From Oscheius tipulae (lineage: Eukaryota > Nematoda > Chromadorea > Rhabditida > Rhabditidae), in the NCBI GenBank assembly GCA_037178975.1, contig JASJZH010000005.1, positions 310,001 to 374,000 on the forward strand: a stretch of DNA of 64,000 nucleotides, read 5' to 3'. How positions within the stretch are numbered: the first letter of the stretch is position 1; each line of letters starts with the position of its first letter. This document shows, one piece after another, positions 1 through 9,212 of the stretch. Under the pieces are notes generated by a model. The model saw only the letters and a program-made list of their open reading frames with translations. It made no database searches and was not told the DNA's origin. Made by a program: the position numbers and the translations under genes.

Positions 1-46
1 CGGTCATTTGACCGAGTTTTTTTTCGAGACGGTACGTGAGCGTCAT

Positions 47-129
47 TTCATTATCATGGCTTAGTGGTTATCACGTTTGCCTGGAGTCTACATGTCACCT
101 GGGTTGTTGGTTCGATTCCTGCCGGTGAA
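47..129 (+). pseudogene. Degenerate tRNA-like sequence
   Basis: It has a good A-box-like stretch (TGGCTTAGTGGTTATCA) and a B-box (GGTTCGATTCC) at tRNA spacing. The 5' segment TTCATTA pairs with the 3' segment CGGTGAA at six of seven positions, counting wobbles. The anticodon arm cannot be folded convincingly and the middle is long, so this is either an intron-bearing tRNA or, more likely, a tRNA-derived relic such as a SINE head. Confidence 0.4.
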
Positions 130-518
130 AAGTTTTTATTTCTTGGCATTTTAGGGTTTTTGTGGTCGCTGAACACGATCCTGATGTTAGTTTTCTTCTG
201 AAAAGCTTTGTTGGGTTCTAAAATTCATACATTACTTCGCTGGAAAAAGTTGAGTTGTGTCCAAACTGTCTCTCTGTGGACTATCATTATTTTCTCCTCC
301 CCTTGTCTCAGGTTATTTGCAGAATCTCGAATAAAAGCCCTGTGTGCTTCCTGTTCACTTTTGAAACTCGGCAACCTCCAATTTGAATCAGTCGGCTATT
401 ACCGTACCTTTGGTGCTGCGTCAAAATGACAGCCTTCTGATAAAACTGCTCATTTTTCCTAATAGCGCTCATGTCAACAAGATCAGGCAAGAGATACACC
501 ATAAGATCAAGCAGAGGT

Positions 519-2151
519 TTACTTCTCGACAATTGGCAGAGCGATCTGGACTTGATTCTCCTCCTTAATCCGGAAAATTACCGAGAGACGGCGTTGGATT
601 GCTCGATTGAAGGCCAGATGGAGCCAAGGAGCAGAAAGCAGAGTCAAATCCATGGTCAAGGGAAGAGCGATCTCTGAGAGCCATGGTCCCCATTGCCAGC
701 CAAGGTAGTCGTTCATGACTGACAGGTTCTTAAAGGGAACTTTAGATCAGTGACAGAGATACAGAGAGACAGGAAGACAGAAGGGCAAAGAGACATAGAG
801 ACGAAGAAGAACAATAAGATAGAGAAACCGTGAAACTTACTCCAAGAACGAGAACCGCAAAACGAGTGACTCCGATGAAGAAAGAGATGAAGAAGAGACG
901 ACGGATGGCATTCAGAGCATTCCTGTACTTGATGAGGTAGACTACTGAGGTAAGAAGGATGAAGAGATTGACAAGGACACAGACGGATCCAACAATGACG
1001 TTGTAGTGAATGACACCAGTAGACTAAGAACTCTGTCACTATCACCGTCACCATCACTTACTTGGCTCACATCGAACCGAATTTCGGTTCCCGCCACTTC
1101 AACAGCCTGGTGCCATATCGCGATTGGAGAGGAAACTACGATCACACCCACAGGCAAGAGGGCGAAGAAGTAGTTAACGATTGTTCGGAAGCCCACGTCG
1201 GCAAAGATGGGCTTGGACATTAGACAGACTCTCTGCCAACCAGCCAACATGGTCTGGGCTTGAGCCGCATGAAAACAGGCCTGGTTGAGCCAGAAGAAAC
1301 CGCCAAGCCAGGGGAAGTATTGGAAAAAGAGGCGGTAGAAGGGCATGAAGAAGGGGACTCCCACGAGACGGTTGGAGAACCAGTCCCAGATGTAGAAGAC
1401 GATGTCCTAAAGTCTCTTTATAGGGACAAGTATCCGTTGACACTTACAACAACCAAGTATTCTCAGTCTCACAGTATATGCGAACTAGTAAGTAAAGCCC
1501 CAGACTAGTCACCTAACCTAATGAGAGCAGTGACTCGTGATGTTTTTGGCATGTTTCTTTTGTCAATTTCATAGTTAGGTCCATATTTGTGATAATTTCT
1601 TCGACCGGATAGGAAACAAAAGTGGCAAGAAGAATGAGCCTTTGATCAAGAACTCTTCATTACTCTTTCACTTTGGAACTACTTCAGTAGGAACTGTCTC
1701 TCTGTCCTGCTGTCTCTTCGCCTATTTGTCTTTCTGTCTCTGTTTCTCTGTCTTTATGTCTTTTTTGTCTCTTTGTCTATGTGTCCTATCATCCTGCATC
1801 CATTCCTGTCAAGCTGCTTATCCTCCTTTCTTATCTGTTCCTGTCCTTCTTAGAGCTACCTTAGTCTATGTACTCTCGCTGTTCAATACACCCGTCAAAG
1901 TTTCCTCTTTACTATTTCTGTTCAGCTACTTGTCCTCAGCTCCCATCCCTGTTCCCTGCACCACTGTACCTTGTACCATTCCCTCTCTTTTTTTCTCCCG
2001 TACTTACCACAATTCCTCCATACTTGACGATTCCGTAGTAGGCATTGGAGAATTCCTTCGGTCGACGGAACAGTACACCAAGAATCAGGCCGTAAGCTAG
2101 AAGTGACAGTACTCCCAGGCCGGCTTCTATGGTCTTGAGAAAACCATACAT
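519..2151 (-). CDS. Srg/Srv-type nematode chemoreceptor 1 (7TM)
   Basis: Predicted seven-transmembrane chemosensory GPCR of the nematode Srg/Srv group, acting at sensory cilia by family precedent; the ligand is unknown. Four exons read 2151-2008, 1406-1062, 1023-841 and 728-519, all joined in phase 0, giving about 293 residues, normal for the family. TM1 lies in exon 1 (LGVLSLLAYGLILGV), TM3 ends in GWQRV, and TM7 contains PWLSEIALPLTMD. I chose the ATG at 2151 because a CTCTCAACAG acceptor-like motif lies just upstream, suggesting trans-splicing. The 61-residue exon 3 matches exon 4 of chemoreceptor 2, so these are paralogues; here exons 2 and 3 of chemoreceptor 2 are fused into one. Intron 1 (about 600 bases) is microsatellite-rich. 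Srv versus Srg assignment is uncertain. Confidence 0.8.
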
Positions 2152-2350
2152 CTTAAGGGGATCTGTTGAGAGAGTGAGAGGAGTGCCGCTTCTCAAGCAA
2201 CAAAATCACCGCCTCCGGGAGCAATTAGGGGCCGAAGACACGAGGTGTGCACCGAAGAAACTTTAGTCAAAATTATATTCAGTGCAGCAGAGAGAGACAG
2301 AGGTGGGGCAGGGGGATAATTGCTTTGTTTCTGGGGCATAGGTCATGAGA

Positions 2351-3721
2351 TCAGGCTTCTTCCAGCAGGATCCAATTCCCAAAGATCCGACGGTACTCTT
2401 CGTCACTGTCCGGCTGCGAGCCACTTCCTTCTACTTCCAGGCAGTCGGAACTCTTGCGGCAGATTGGGAAATCTTCGGCACTTTGCGCGTGACTTCCTCG
2501 TGGACAGCGGTACTGAAACTTGTAGTTTTCGAAAAGAGATAGAGGTAAAAATGGCTTCTGGTGACGAAGTAGCTGCGTCATGGCCGCAGGTCCTAGTTTT
2601 GTAGTCATTATGTGATTAGGGGTCGACGAGGTCACCGGATTTCCCTAGACAAGGGGTTTTGCAGGACAGAGACAGAGGCTTATATATTCCCTCATCCTGT
2701 CTCATGCTGTCTCGTTCATAACCATCGATGACAGGAGCTACTTCCCGAAGACCTCGCTTCCTATCTTTTTATCACGTAAATATTTTTGCTACAGAGCCTG
2801 TCATCCACTTGTTTGCCTCATCACCACTCTAATTTTCCCGGCTGTGATACTCTATAATTTTCGATGTGTTCCATGCTCAAAATTTGTCTTGTAAATGAAG
2901 GAAGTAACTCAAAATTCGACTGTTGTCGTCATCGGTACACTTGATGAAAAACTTGTCACATCGGTTGGCCATAATGCTTCTGTAAGGGTCATCCCGATGG
3001 AGGCAGATGTCTGAGTTATGCAAATTCGTACATTCCAAATGAATAATACCCTCGTCTTCCAGTGGACCGTAATTATAGGCAGAGACTTCTTCGAGATCGC
3101 TTTCTGATAATAGCTGTCCCCAGCAGGACTTCGAGGCAGGGACACAGCGGCGACCATTGAACTCGTTTCCGCTCTGAAATGGCAGTGACAGTGACAGTGA
3201 CAGCGACAGTAAACTTACATCAATGCATTGAGTCTTGTAGGATCTACCATGCAGACAAACTTCAAACTCTGTTTCGCAAGGTAGATAGTTGAAAACTGGT
3301 TTGGAGTTTGAGATGTACTCATTACAAAAAAGGTCAGCAACCTCAGAATCCAATGCCTTGATCATGGCGATTTCCGCTCCCAGCGAGCTGCTGAAACCCG
3401 AAGTTCGACTGGAACTGACACGCAGACTTGCAAGAACTCGTCACATTCGGAGCTCTCCTTCGGATTCTCGCATTCTAACTTCCCTCGGCTGAAAATCAGA
3501 GGAAAGGGGCATTTCTTGGCTACACGAGCCTTATGGAAGTCTTTGGTGAAAAGTTTGACATCCTGACAGAGATAGTAGTTTGGTGAACAGATCTGTCTTG
3601 TTGCCAAGAGCTGGCCGTCCGTTTGACATCTTATCACTTAAGAAGGTGTGACTAGAAGTGAGGATAACTTACCGGATTTTGTAGAGACTGCTGGAAACAG
3701 AAAAAGTACGAAATACAGCAT
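2351..3721 (-). CDS. Secreted chitin-binding (CBM14) domain protein
   Basis: Exon 1 (3721-3673) encodes a signal peptide (MLYFVLFLFPAVSTKS). Exon 2 (3636-about 3428) holds a six-cysteine peritrophin/CBM14 domain with cysteines in RCQT, ICSP, LCQD, KCPF, ECEN and ECDE. Exons 3 (about 3356-3219) and 4 (from 3173) hold a second six-cysteine domain (FCNE...PCETEFEVC...QC...RRC...SC). A third domain begins in exon 4 (ECTNL...RCDKFFIKC), and its second half (YRCPRG...ICRKSSDC) lies in the 2635-2351 block, so I extend the gene to 2351. Such proteins bind chitin in eggshell, cuticle or pharyngeal lining. The exon 2/3 border and the last junction (about 2865 to about 2620) are tentative; exon 4 could instead stop at 2877. 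Confidence 0.65.
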
Positions 3722-4083
3722 GGGTACAAGTTAGATAGATTATCTGGATATGGGACCGAGGTCTGATCGGGTCAGAATGATTTTATCTGATCTGGTAAGA
3801 TGGATTGAACACGGAGAGAGAGAGAGAGAGAGAGAGAGACAAAGAAACAGGGAGGCACGGAGACAGAGGGACAGAGACGCAGAGAGATAGAAAGACATAG
3901 AAACAGAGAGACAAAAGGATAACATGACTGTACATGTTTGTATGTTTCAAACCACAAGAGACAAAAGGATGATAGCATGACTGTACACGTTTATTTGTTT
4001 CAAACCACACGCTTAGTTTCCGGTTTGAGGAAAGTACCCTATTTTTGGATCCCTACTATCATTGATATCTGTGTCTCAAGCAG

Positions 4084-4091
4084 TATAAAAA
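4084..4091 (+). promoter_or_regulatory. TATA box of the small-peptide gene
   Basis: TATAAAAA lies 38 bases upstream of the ATG at 4122, the expected distance for a short 5' UTR. Confidence 0.6.
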
Positions 4092-4121
4092 AGCAGTCAT
4101 GTCTATCTTTTCCAATTCACC

Positions 4122-4373
4122 ATGAAGCTGTTCTTTCTCCTTATTCTGTGCGTTTTCATCGTATCTACTTCAGCCTACTACTTGGGTAAGTCGGAACTTC
4201 ATCCCTAGCTTTCCTTGCCTACAGTTGAAGAGGACGAGATGAGCCTCATCGATGAAGAGATCGCTCTCCTTCGCTACAAGCGAGGTTTTTTCAAGGATCT
4301 CGTCAAGCCTTTCAAGGACCCGTTCGAGAAGGCGAAGAACACGATCAAGAGTGGACGCTGGACAAAGGACTAA
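4122..4373 (+). CDS. Antimicrobial-peptide-like secreted precursor
   Basis: Two exons (4122-4185 and 4225-4373, split by a 39-base intron) encode a 70-residue precursor. Residues 1-18 are a signal peptide (MKLFFLLILCVFIVSTSA). A short acidic propiece (EEDEMSLIDEE) follows, then a dibasic YKR cleavage site. The C-terminal 29 residues (GFFKDLVKPFKD... ending SGRWTKD) are lysine-rich and amphipathic with no cysteine. The order signal, acidic pro-region, KR, cationic helix is typical of linear antimicrobial peptide precursors, but a neuropeptide-like role cannot be excluded. No named family is recognised. A TATA box lies upstream and AATAAA at 4390-4395 closes the transcript. Confidence 0.7.
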
Positions 4374-4389
4374 TTGCTGCTACGGACGA

Positions 4390-4395
4390 AATAAA
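4390..4395 (+). terminator. Polyadenylation signal (AATAAA)
   Basis: AATAAA lies 17 bases after the stop codon of the small secreted precursor. Confidence 0.6.
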
Positions 4396-4732
4396 GATTC
4401 TTGAGCCATACTTGCTATTTCTCTGTCTCTCTATCAATCTATCCATTTATCTTTCTGTCTCTCTCTCTCTCTCTGTCTCTGTCTCTTCCTCAGATGCTGC
4501 TCCTCCTGTCAAAAACCTGTCGATACTTCTTAGAAATTTCAGCCTCCTAATTGTACTCTACCTCTTCCCCTCACTCTTTTCTCGTCCCTCGTCTCTCTGC
4601 TCTCCAGAGACCGTGTTTTCTTACTCAGTATCACTTAATCACTTATAATTTCGAGAGAGACTGCTCCGTCTCCTCCCCCCATTTCCTGTGTTCTCGCTTA
4701 CTGCAACGATAGCTAAGAGATCAGCGTTATCA

Positions 4733-6495
4733 ATGCTATCCCCGGTACTCATTGTCCAGCTCTGCTACGCTATTCCCAGCCTCCTACTGTACATTTTGGT
4801 CTTGTTGGTTCTATTCCAGCATTCTTGCTTTGACACGGTCGGCTATCTCATCCTTAAAGGCTCGTGCATCTTGGTAGGAGATCAGACCTTTTCGATAAAT
4901 GGTAGGCATTGCAGCAGGTCCTCATCTACTTGACGGTGTTTGTCCTAGTCAGGATCCAGAGCTACCCAGAGTTCATTCCGTACTTTGAACAGTTCTACGC
5001 AAAGCACCAGTGGACAGCCAAGTTCGTATGGGTCCTCTTCGCGGACACTCATCTTCTCTACATCCCTATAGTGTGCTCTGGAATTGAAAGACTCGTGTTT
5101 CTGACGAATCCTATTGTTTCGGAGCAGGTGAACTATGAGACAAGGACAGAGAGACAGCGAGACAGAGAGTCAGTGAGACAGAGATACAGGGAGAAGTTCC
5201 TCCTTCTGCTATTGTGCTCACCTATCAACAGGAGAGCAGAGCAAGGTATCAATTTATGGACAAGTACAACAAAAGTTCACCCCGATTCTCCCCATTCGAG
5301 CAAACGACGCAAAAGACGAACAGGCCGAACTTGAAAAAGGAAAAGCACGAAAAATGTTAAATGAAAATTGACTCGGAAATGACTGTCTGCTACGGTGGAG
5401 CAAATAGTGGAAACAACACTATTTTCAGAAGTTTCGACACCTTATCGCTCCTCTTTTTTTGTCCCTGACTCCTGTCAGCTTCGTCCTCTCAGCCTACATC
5501 CCATTCTTGAAGCCTAACATCGACACTCTCTCCTATTCTGGATCTTTCAATTATAAGTTCACTGATGTGGGTTCTTGTCTCATTAGAGGGAACATATACC
5601 TTTAGGAAAATTTCGTCTATGCTCTTCAATTCATCTATACCCTCATCTATTTCAGCTTTCTGATTGGCATCAATCTGCTATCCATTATTATGCTGGCAAC
5701 TGTGAAGAAAGCTTCCAAACGAACTAGAAGACTGTTTGCGATAACGTTAATGACCAGTATTCTGCAGTCGGTCTTCCCTACACTCCAGGTGAGAGAAAGA
5801 GACAGAGAGTCAGAGTGATAGAGAGGTAGAGAGACAAATACACAGAAGAACAGAGAAACAAAGAGGCGGAGAGACAAAAAATCAAAGAGACAGACAGCTT
5901 GATAGTCTCGTAAAAAAAAAGTGCAATCCCACTTCATCCCATAAGGCCCCCACCCATACGGGCCACCGTTGGCTGCAACTCTAGTTGAAGTACAGTTCAG
6001 CTAGCGGGGATCGGGCAGCTCTCACGATAGGCTCAGTTACTAATGCAGAAAAACGAGGAGACTATATACCCAAGGCGCGGGGACGCTTCGAGATTATTCG
6101 ATGGCGACACATTGGATTTGCTTGAGCGCGAGAATGCGGCCTGATGCGATGACCCGGCGGCTTTACTATGTACTGCAAAGTTGTAGAGCAAATCGAGCTC
6201 TACAAAATTGCAGAACATTACATTTTTGAAAAGTTAATGCTTGATCCCGAAACTGACAGACAGATCTGTTTTCCAGTTTCTTTCCGCTACTGCTACCCTT
6301 TTCGGAATAAGGGAAAAATGGAAAATCCACGTGACTCTTCCCTACGCCTGGGACCTGGCATGTCTCGTTACCCCATGGCTTCATCTCCTCCTCAATCCTA
6401 CTCTTCGCTCCAAAATGATCGGTTTAGTTCGGAACGACGAAGATAAACAACTTCGGGGCTACTTGCCGCACAACCCGAGAACCATACCGCTTTAG
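4733..6495 (+). CDS. Srg/Srv-type nematode chemoreceptor 2 (7TM)
   Basis: Five exons (4733-4873, 4915-5127, 5429-5566, 5606-5788, 6277-6495), all in phase 0, give 297 residues. TM1 is SLLLYILVLLVLF; the family position after TM3 reads SGIERLVFLTNP; TM5 is in exon 4 (YTLIYFSFLIGINLLSIIM); TM7 is LPYAWDLACLVTPWLHLLL. Predicted plasma-membrane chemoreceptor; ligand unknown. Exon lengths of 47, 71, 46, 61 and 72 residues line up with chemoreceptors 1 and 3. Intron 4 (5789-6276) is unusually long and contains an inverted-repeat hairpin. The 3' end lies 31 bp from the convergent glycine-rich peptide gene. Srg versus Srv class is uncertain. Confidence 0.82.
6172..6227. repeat. Hairpin repeat (solo copy) in chemoreceptor 2 intron
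   Basis: TGCAAAGTTGTAGAGC and GCTCTACAAAATTGCA face each other across a 7-base loop with one mismatch. The same sequence forms the left part of the TATA-bearing repeat found at 26.5 and 61.0 kb. Confidence 0.6.
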
Positions 6496-6526
6496 TTGAA
6501 ATTTATTATTTGTCTCTAATAAAGCT

Positions 6527-6936
6527 CTAACGACCCCAGTTGTTTCCTCCTCTGCCTCCGAAGTTGTCTCTTCCGTGATCACGACCGCGGTCGTTGAATC
6601 CACCTCGGCGATCATCGAATCTTCCACGTGTGTTATCGAAACCTCCTCTGCCGAAGTCTCTGCGGTCATCGTGGCGGTCAAAGTTGTTGCCTCCTCTTCC
6701 GCGATCATCGAAACCTCGACCATTTCCGCCGACTGAAAAGGAAAGTGAAAATTAAAATAAGAGTGTAACGGTCTCTCTGCCTCTTCGTTTCTCTGTCTGT
6801 CGATCTGTCTCTATCACTCTGTTTATCTGTCTCTATGTCTCCCTATCAGACAAAGAAATAATAAAAGCTTACAAAAAGGTTGATAAGCAGCCACCAGGCA
6901 GACGAGGACAAGAGAGAAGAGAATGAGAACCTTCAT
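6527..6936 (-). CDS. Secreted glycine/arginine-rich peptide A
   Basis: Exon 1 (6936-6873, 64 bases) encodes a signal peptide (MKVLILFSLVLVCLVAAYQPF). Exon 2 (6732-6527) encodes a 68-residue tail made of repeated RGGF, FDDRRGG and GRGG blocks ending NNWGR. Total about 89 residues, no cysteine. It resembles glycine-rich secreted or antifungal-type peptides of nematodes in composition only; no family is recognised. A sister gene with the same exon-1 length and phase-1 splice lies head to head at 7234-7565. A different frame over exon 2 is also open but is acidic and lacks the signal peptide, so it is rejected. AATAAA on this strand lies at 6507-6502. Confidence 0.72.
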
Positions 6937-6965
6937 TTTTACTGCTTCTCACCAATCTGTCTGCC

Positions 6966-6972
6966 TTATATA
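6966..6972 (-). promoter_or_regulatory. TATA box of glycine-rich peptide A
   Basis: TATATAA on the minus strand, 30 bases upstream of the ATG at 6936. Confidence 0.55.
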
Positions 6973-7196
6973 CTCTTCCCCAAATTGGTCTCTCGTTCAA
7001 CGTGACACTATTTCCGAGACATCAGGTAAGACACTGAACGAGATCTATCTCATCGGTCATCGAAGTGTGCGTCAATTGCGGGGGTAAAAGACAGCGGGCA
7101 GCAGCAATGATCATAGGACGTGAAGACGGGAAAACAGTTTCTTAGTCATTGGAAGAGTACGTAGTATTTTCGGCGAAGTCCGGAAGTGATTTCGGG

Positions 7197-7204
7197 TTTA
7201 TAAG
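7197..7204 (+). promoter_or_regulatory. TATA box of glycine-rich peptide B
   Basis: TTTATAAG lies 30 bases upstream of the ATG at 7234, the same spacing as in the divergent sister gene. Confidence 0.55.
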
Positions 7205-7233
7205 GCTCAGAAGGGGTGAGTGCCAATACAACC

Positions 7234-7565
7234 ATGAAGCTTCTCATCCTCTGTTCTCTTCTCTTGGCCACATTAGCTGCTGCCTATCGGCATAACTGTA
7301 AGTTTCTGTCTCTGTTTCTGTCAATTTCTTTTCAGTCGGTGGCCGCAACGGACACTTCAACTCTGACGAACGAGGAGGTTTTGAAAATAATTTTGATCGC
7401 AGAGGTGGTATGGATTACGGTCGTGATGGCTTCGATGACAGAAGAGGAGGATTTAACGGCGGACGCGGCGGTTTCTTTGACCGTGACACTGACTTTGGAG
7501 GCAGAGGAGGACATGGCGGTGTTAACCGAGATTTTGGAGGAAGGTTCGACAGATTTGGCCGTTAA
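7234..7565 (+). CDS. Secreted glycine/arginine-rich peptide B
   Basis: Exon 1 (7234-7297) encodes a signal peptide (MKLLILCSLLLATLAAAYRHN). Exon 2 (7336-7565) encodes a tail rich in Gly, Arg, Asp and Phe with blocks such as RGGF, NNFDRRGG and FDDRRGGFNGGRGG, ending RFDRFGR. Total 97 residues. The 38-base intron is in phase 1, exactly as in the divergent sister gene, so the two arose by inverted duplication. Role is inferred only from composition: a secreted surface or antimicrobial peptide. The overlapping acidic frame that reads through the intron is a shadow. Confidence 0.75.
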
Positions 7566-7614
7566 AAATCTGTTCAAGCGATCATTGACGCTTTAAATTG
7601 TACATAAACATTCT

Positions 7615-9212
7615 TTAAATTGAATTTACAGTGGTTGGAATCACGACAGTTCCCATCTGTTTTCTTGTCCAGACAAAAAGTTTTCTTCTCAATTCGTTAC
7701 TGCAAGCAATGAGGATGTAGGGAGACAGAAAAGCCAATAGGTCAGCGGAGTACGGAACTAAACTGTAGACTACGATAACAAATGTCAGATCCATTGGAGC
7801 AATGCAGAGAAATATCTGGAAGAATCCTGAGTTTACAAAGAGACAGAGAGACACAGAGAAACAGAGGCTCACCACTATAAGGCTCCCAAAGATTTCCACT
7901 CCAAAATTAGCAACATTATGAAACAGAAGACGTTTTTCAACTCTGTCAGTTCTGGTCGATGTCTTCGGCCTTCTCTGGAATTTCTATAGACAGGAACAAG
8001 TACCTGTCTCACCCTTACTAGAAGTATTACTGTGGCTACACTGAACGTCACATTAGTCACGGTGCATAGGGATTGAAAAAGTATGGTGACCATTAGATCG
8101 GATCGAGTCTGAAAAGAGGAAGCGATGGGAAACAAGTACTTATGTTCGAAGAAGGAACTCTGACAACGTTGTCAACGTAATTAGCATCCTCCTTAGGAAG
8201 CAATGATATCAATAGAGGCAGAGAAACAGAGTGACAGAGTGACCTACTGATGTCTTGACTAGAATAAACCCATCGGTTTCACTAATGTATACAAAACTGG
8301 CTGGCTCGACATTATTGAAGGCGAAGGGTATTGGTAGAAGCAAAAGAATGACAATGCAGGGAAGGAAAATCTTCTTCCAGATCTGAAAGGTACTGTCACT
8401 GTTCCCAGCACTTACCTTCTCATAGCTGACAGGAAAAGTCATAGCTGTCAGTCTGTTGAAAGTCATCGTCACATTCATTGCATAGTAACGCAATGCCCCG
8501 GGTAGATGCCCGGGAAGGAGAAACCCGGCTTGAGGATGCCGGAAAATTTGGGTTTCTCAGGAATGACAATTCCTGGAGAACGAGTTTTTGTTGAGCGAAA
8601 CGGGCTCAAACTCGAAGAGAACACGAGAGGGGTTTATATTCAAATTTATCTCCACTATGAACAATAATTATTGAAATAAAAATCAACAGAACCAAATCTT
8701 ACAGCTCTAGACACTGCCCAACACACACACAGAAAAAAAAATAATGGCGTCACGGCAAAGGTGCGCGCATACGTGATTGCGTACCCGCGCTATTTGAAAC
8801 AGGACAAAAAAAATGGGAGGGACAATGATATATGATATCGACGAGGGGAAAGAAAGATACCGGAATGCCTGGGCGTTACTGCATACTGTAGATATCCAAA
8901 GTATTCCACAGTTCTGGCGTAGTAATCCAGCCCATCGAAGTAGCCTATTTCGTACAGATTGGAAAGAAAACAGCCTCTACATGCTTCTGGTGGATACCGA
9001 AACAGAACCAGAGAGTTCAGATAGGCTATCACATTCTAAGACTACCGTATACTGAGAGATAGGAAACTTACAATGAGGGATGAAACCTGGAAGAGCTTGA
9101 AATAGGAAAAATTGAAGTTCTTGGGATGGCGGAAGATGGTCAAGTTTACAAGGAGATAGATCAATAAAGACAAGATAGCATAGCTGAAAGAGATGTAGAA
9201 AGAAGGAGTCAT
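7615..9212 (-). CDS. Srg/Srv-type chemoreceptor 3, interrupted by a MITE
   Basis: Seven-transmembrane receptor of the same group. Exons: 9212-9072, 9035-8416 (interrupted at 8485-8879), 8382-8248, 8108-8019, 7974-7873 and 7815-7615. Leaving out the inserted element and one copy of its target duplication, the frame stays open and sums to 295 residues, matching the sister receptors (293 and 297). Family motifs include FNRLTAMTFPVSYEK followed by IWKKIF, and TM7 LTFVIVVYSLVPYSADLLAF. The element breaks exon 2 inside TM3. It starts with GT on the coding strand but has no AG at the far edge, so clean removal by splicing is not evident: this allele may be a recent pseudogene. Exon 4/5 carries one intron more than chemoreceptor 2. 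Confidence 0.75.
8479..8885. mobile_element. MITE-like element with 6-bp target duplication
   Basis: The element proper is 8485-8879 (395 bp). Both ends begin GTAACGC inward and continue as an imperfect terminal inverted repeat of about 22 bp (AATGCCCCGGGTA at one end, CCAGGCATTCCGGTA at the other). TGCATA flanks it directly at 8479-8484 and 8880-8885. No transposase frame is seen inside, so it is non-autonomous. The insertion splits the reading frame of chemoreceptor 3 at a codon border. Confidence 0.72.

Noticed and set aside
6424-6723. Acidic 99-codon frame over glycine-rich peptide A
   Set aside because: The frame carrying the signal-peptide exon and matching the sister gene is the glycine/arginine-rich one.
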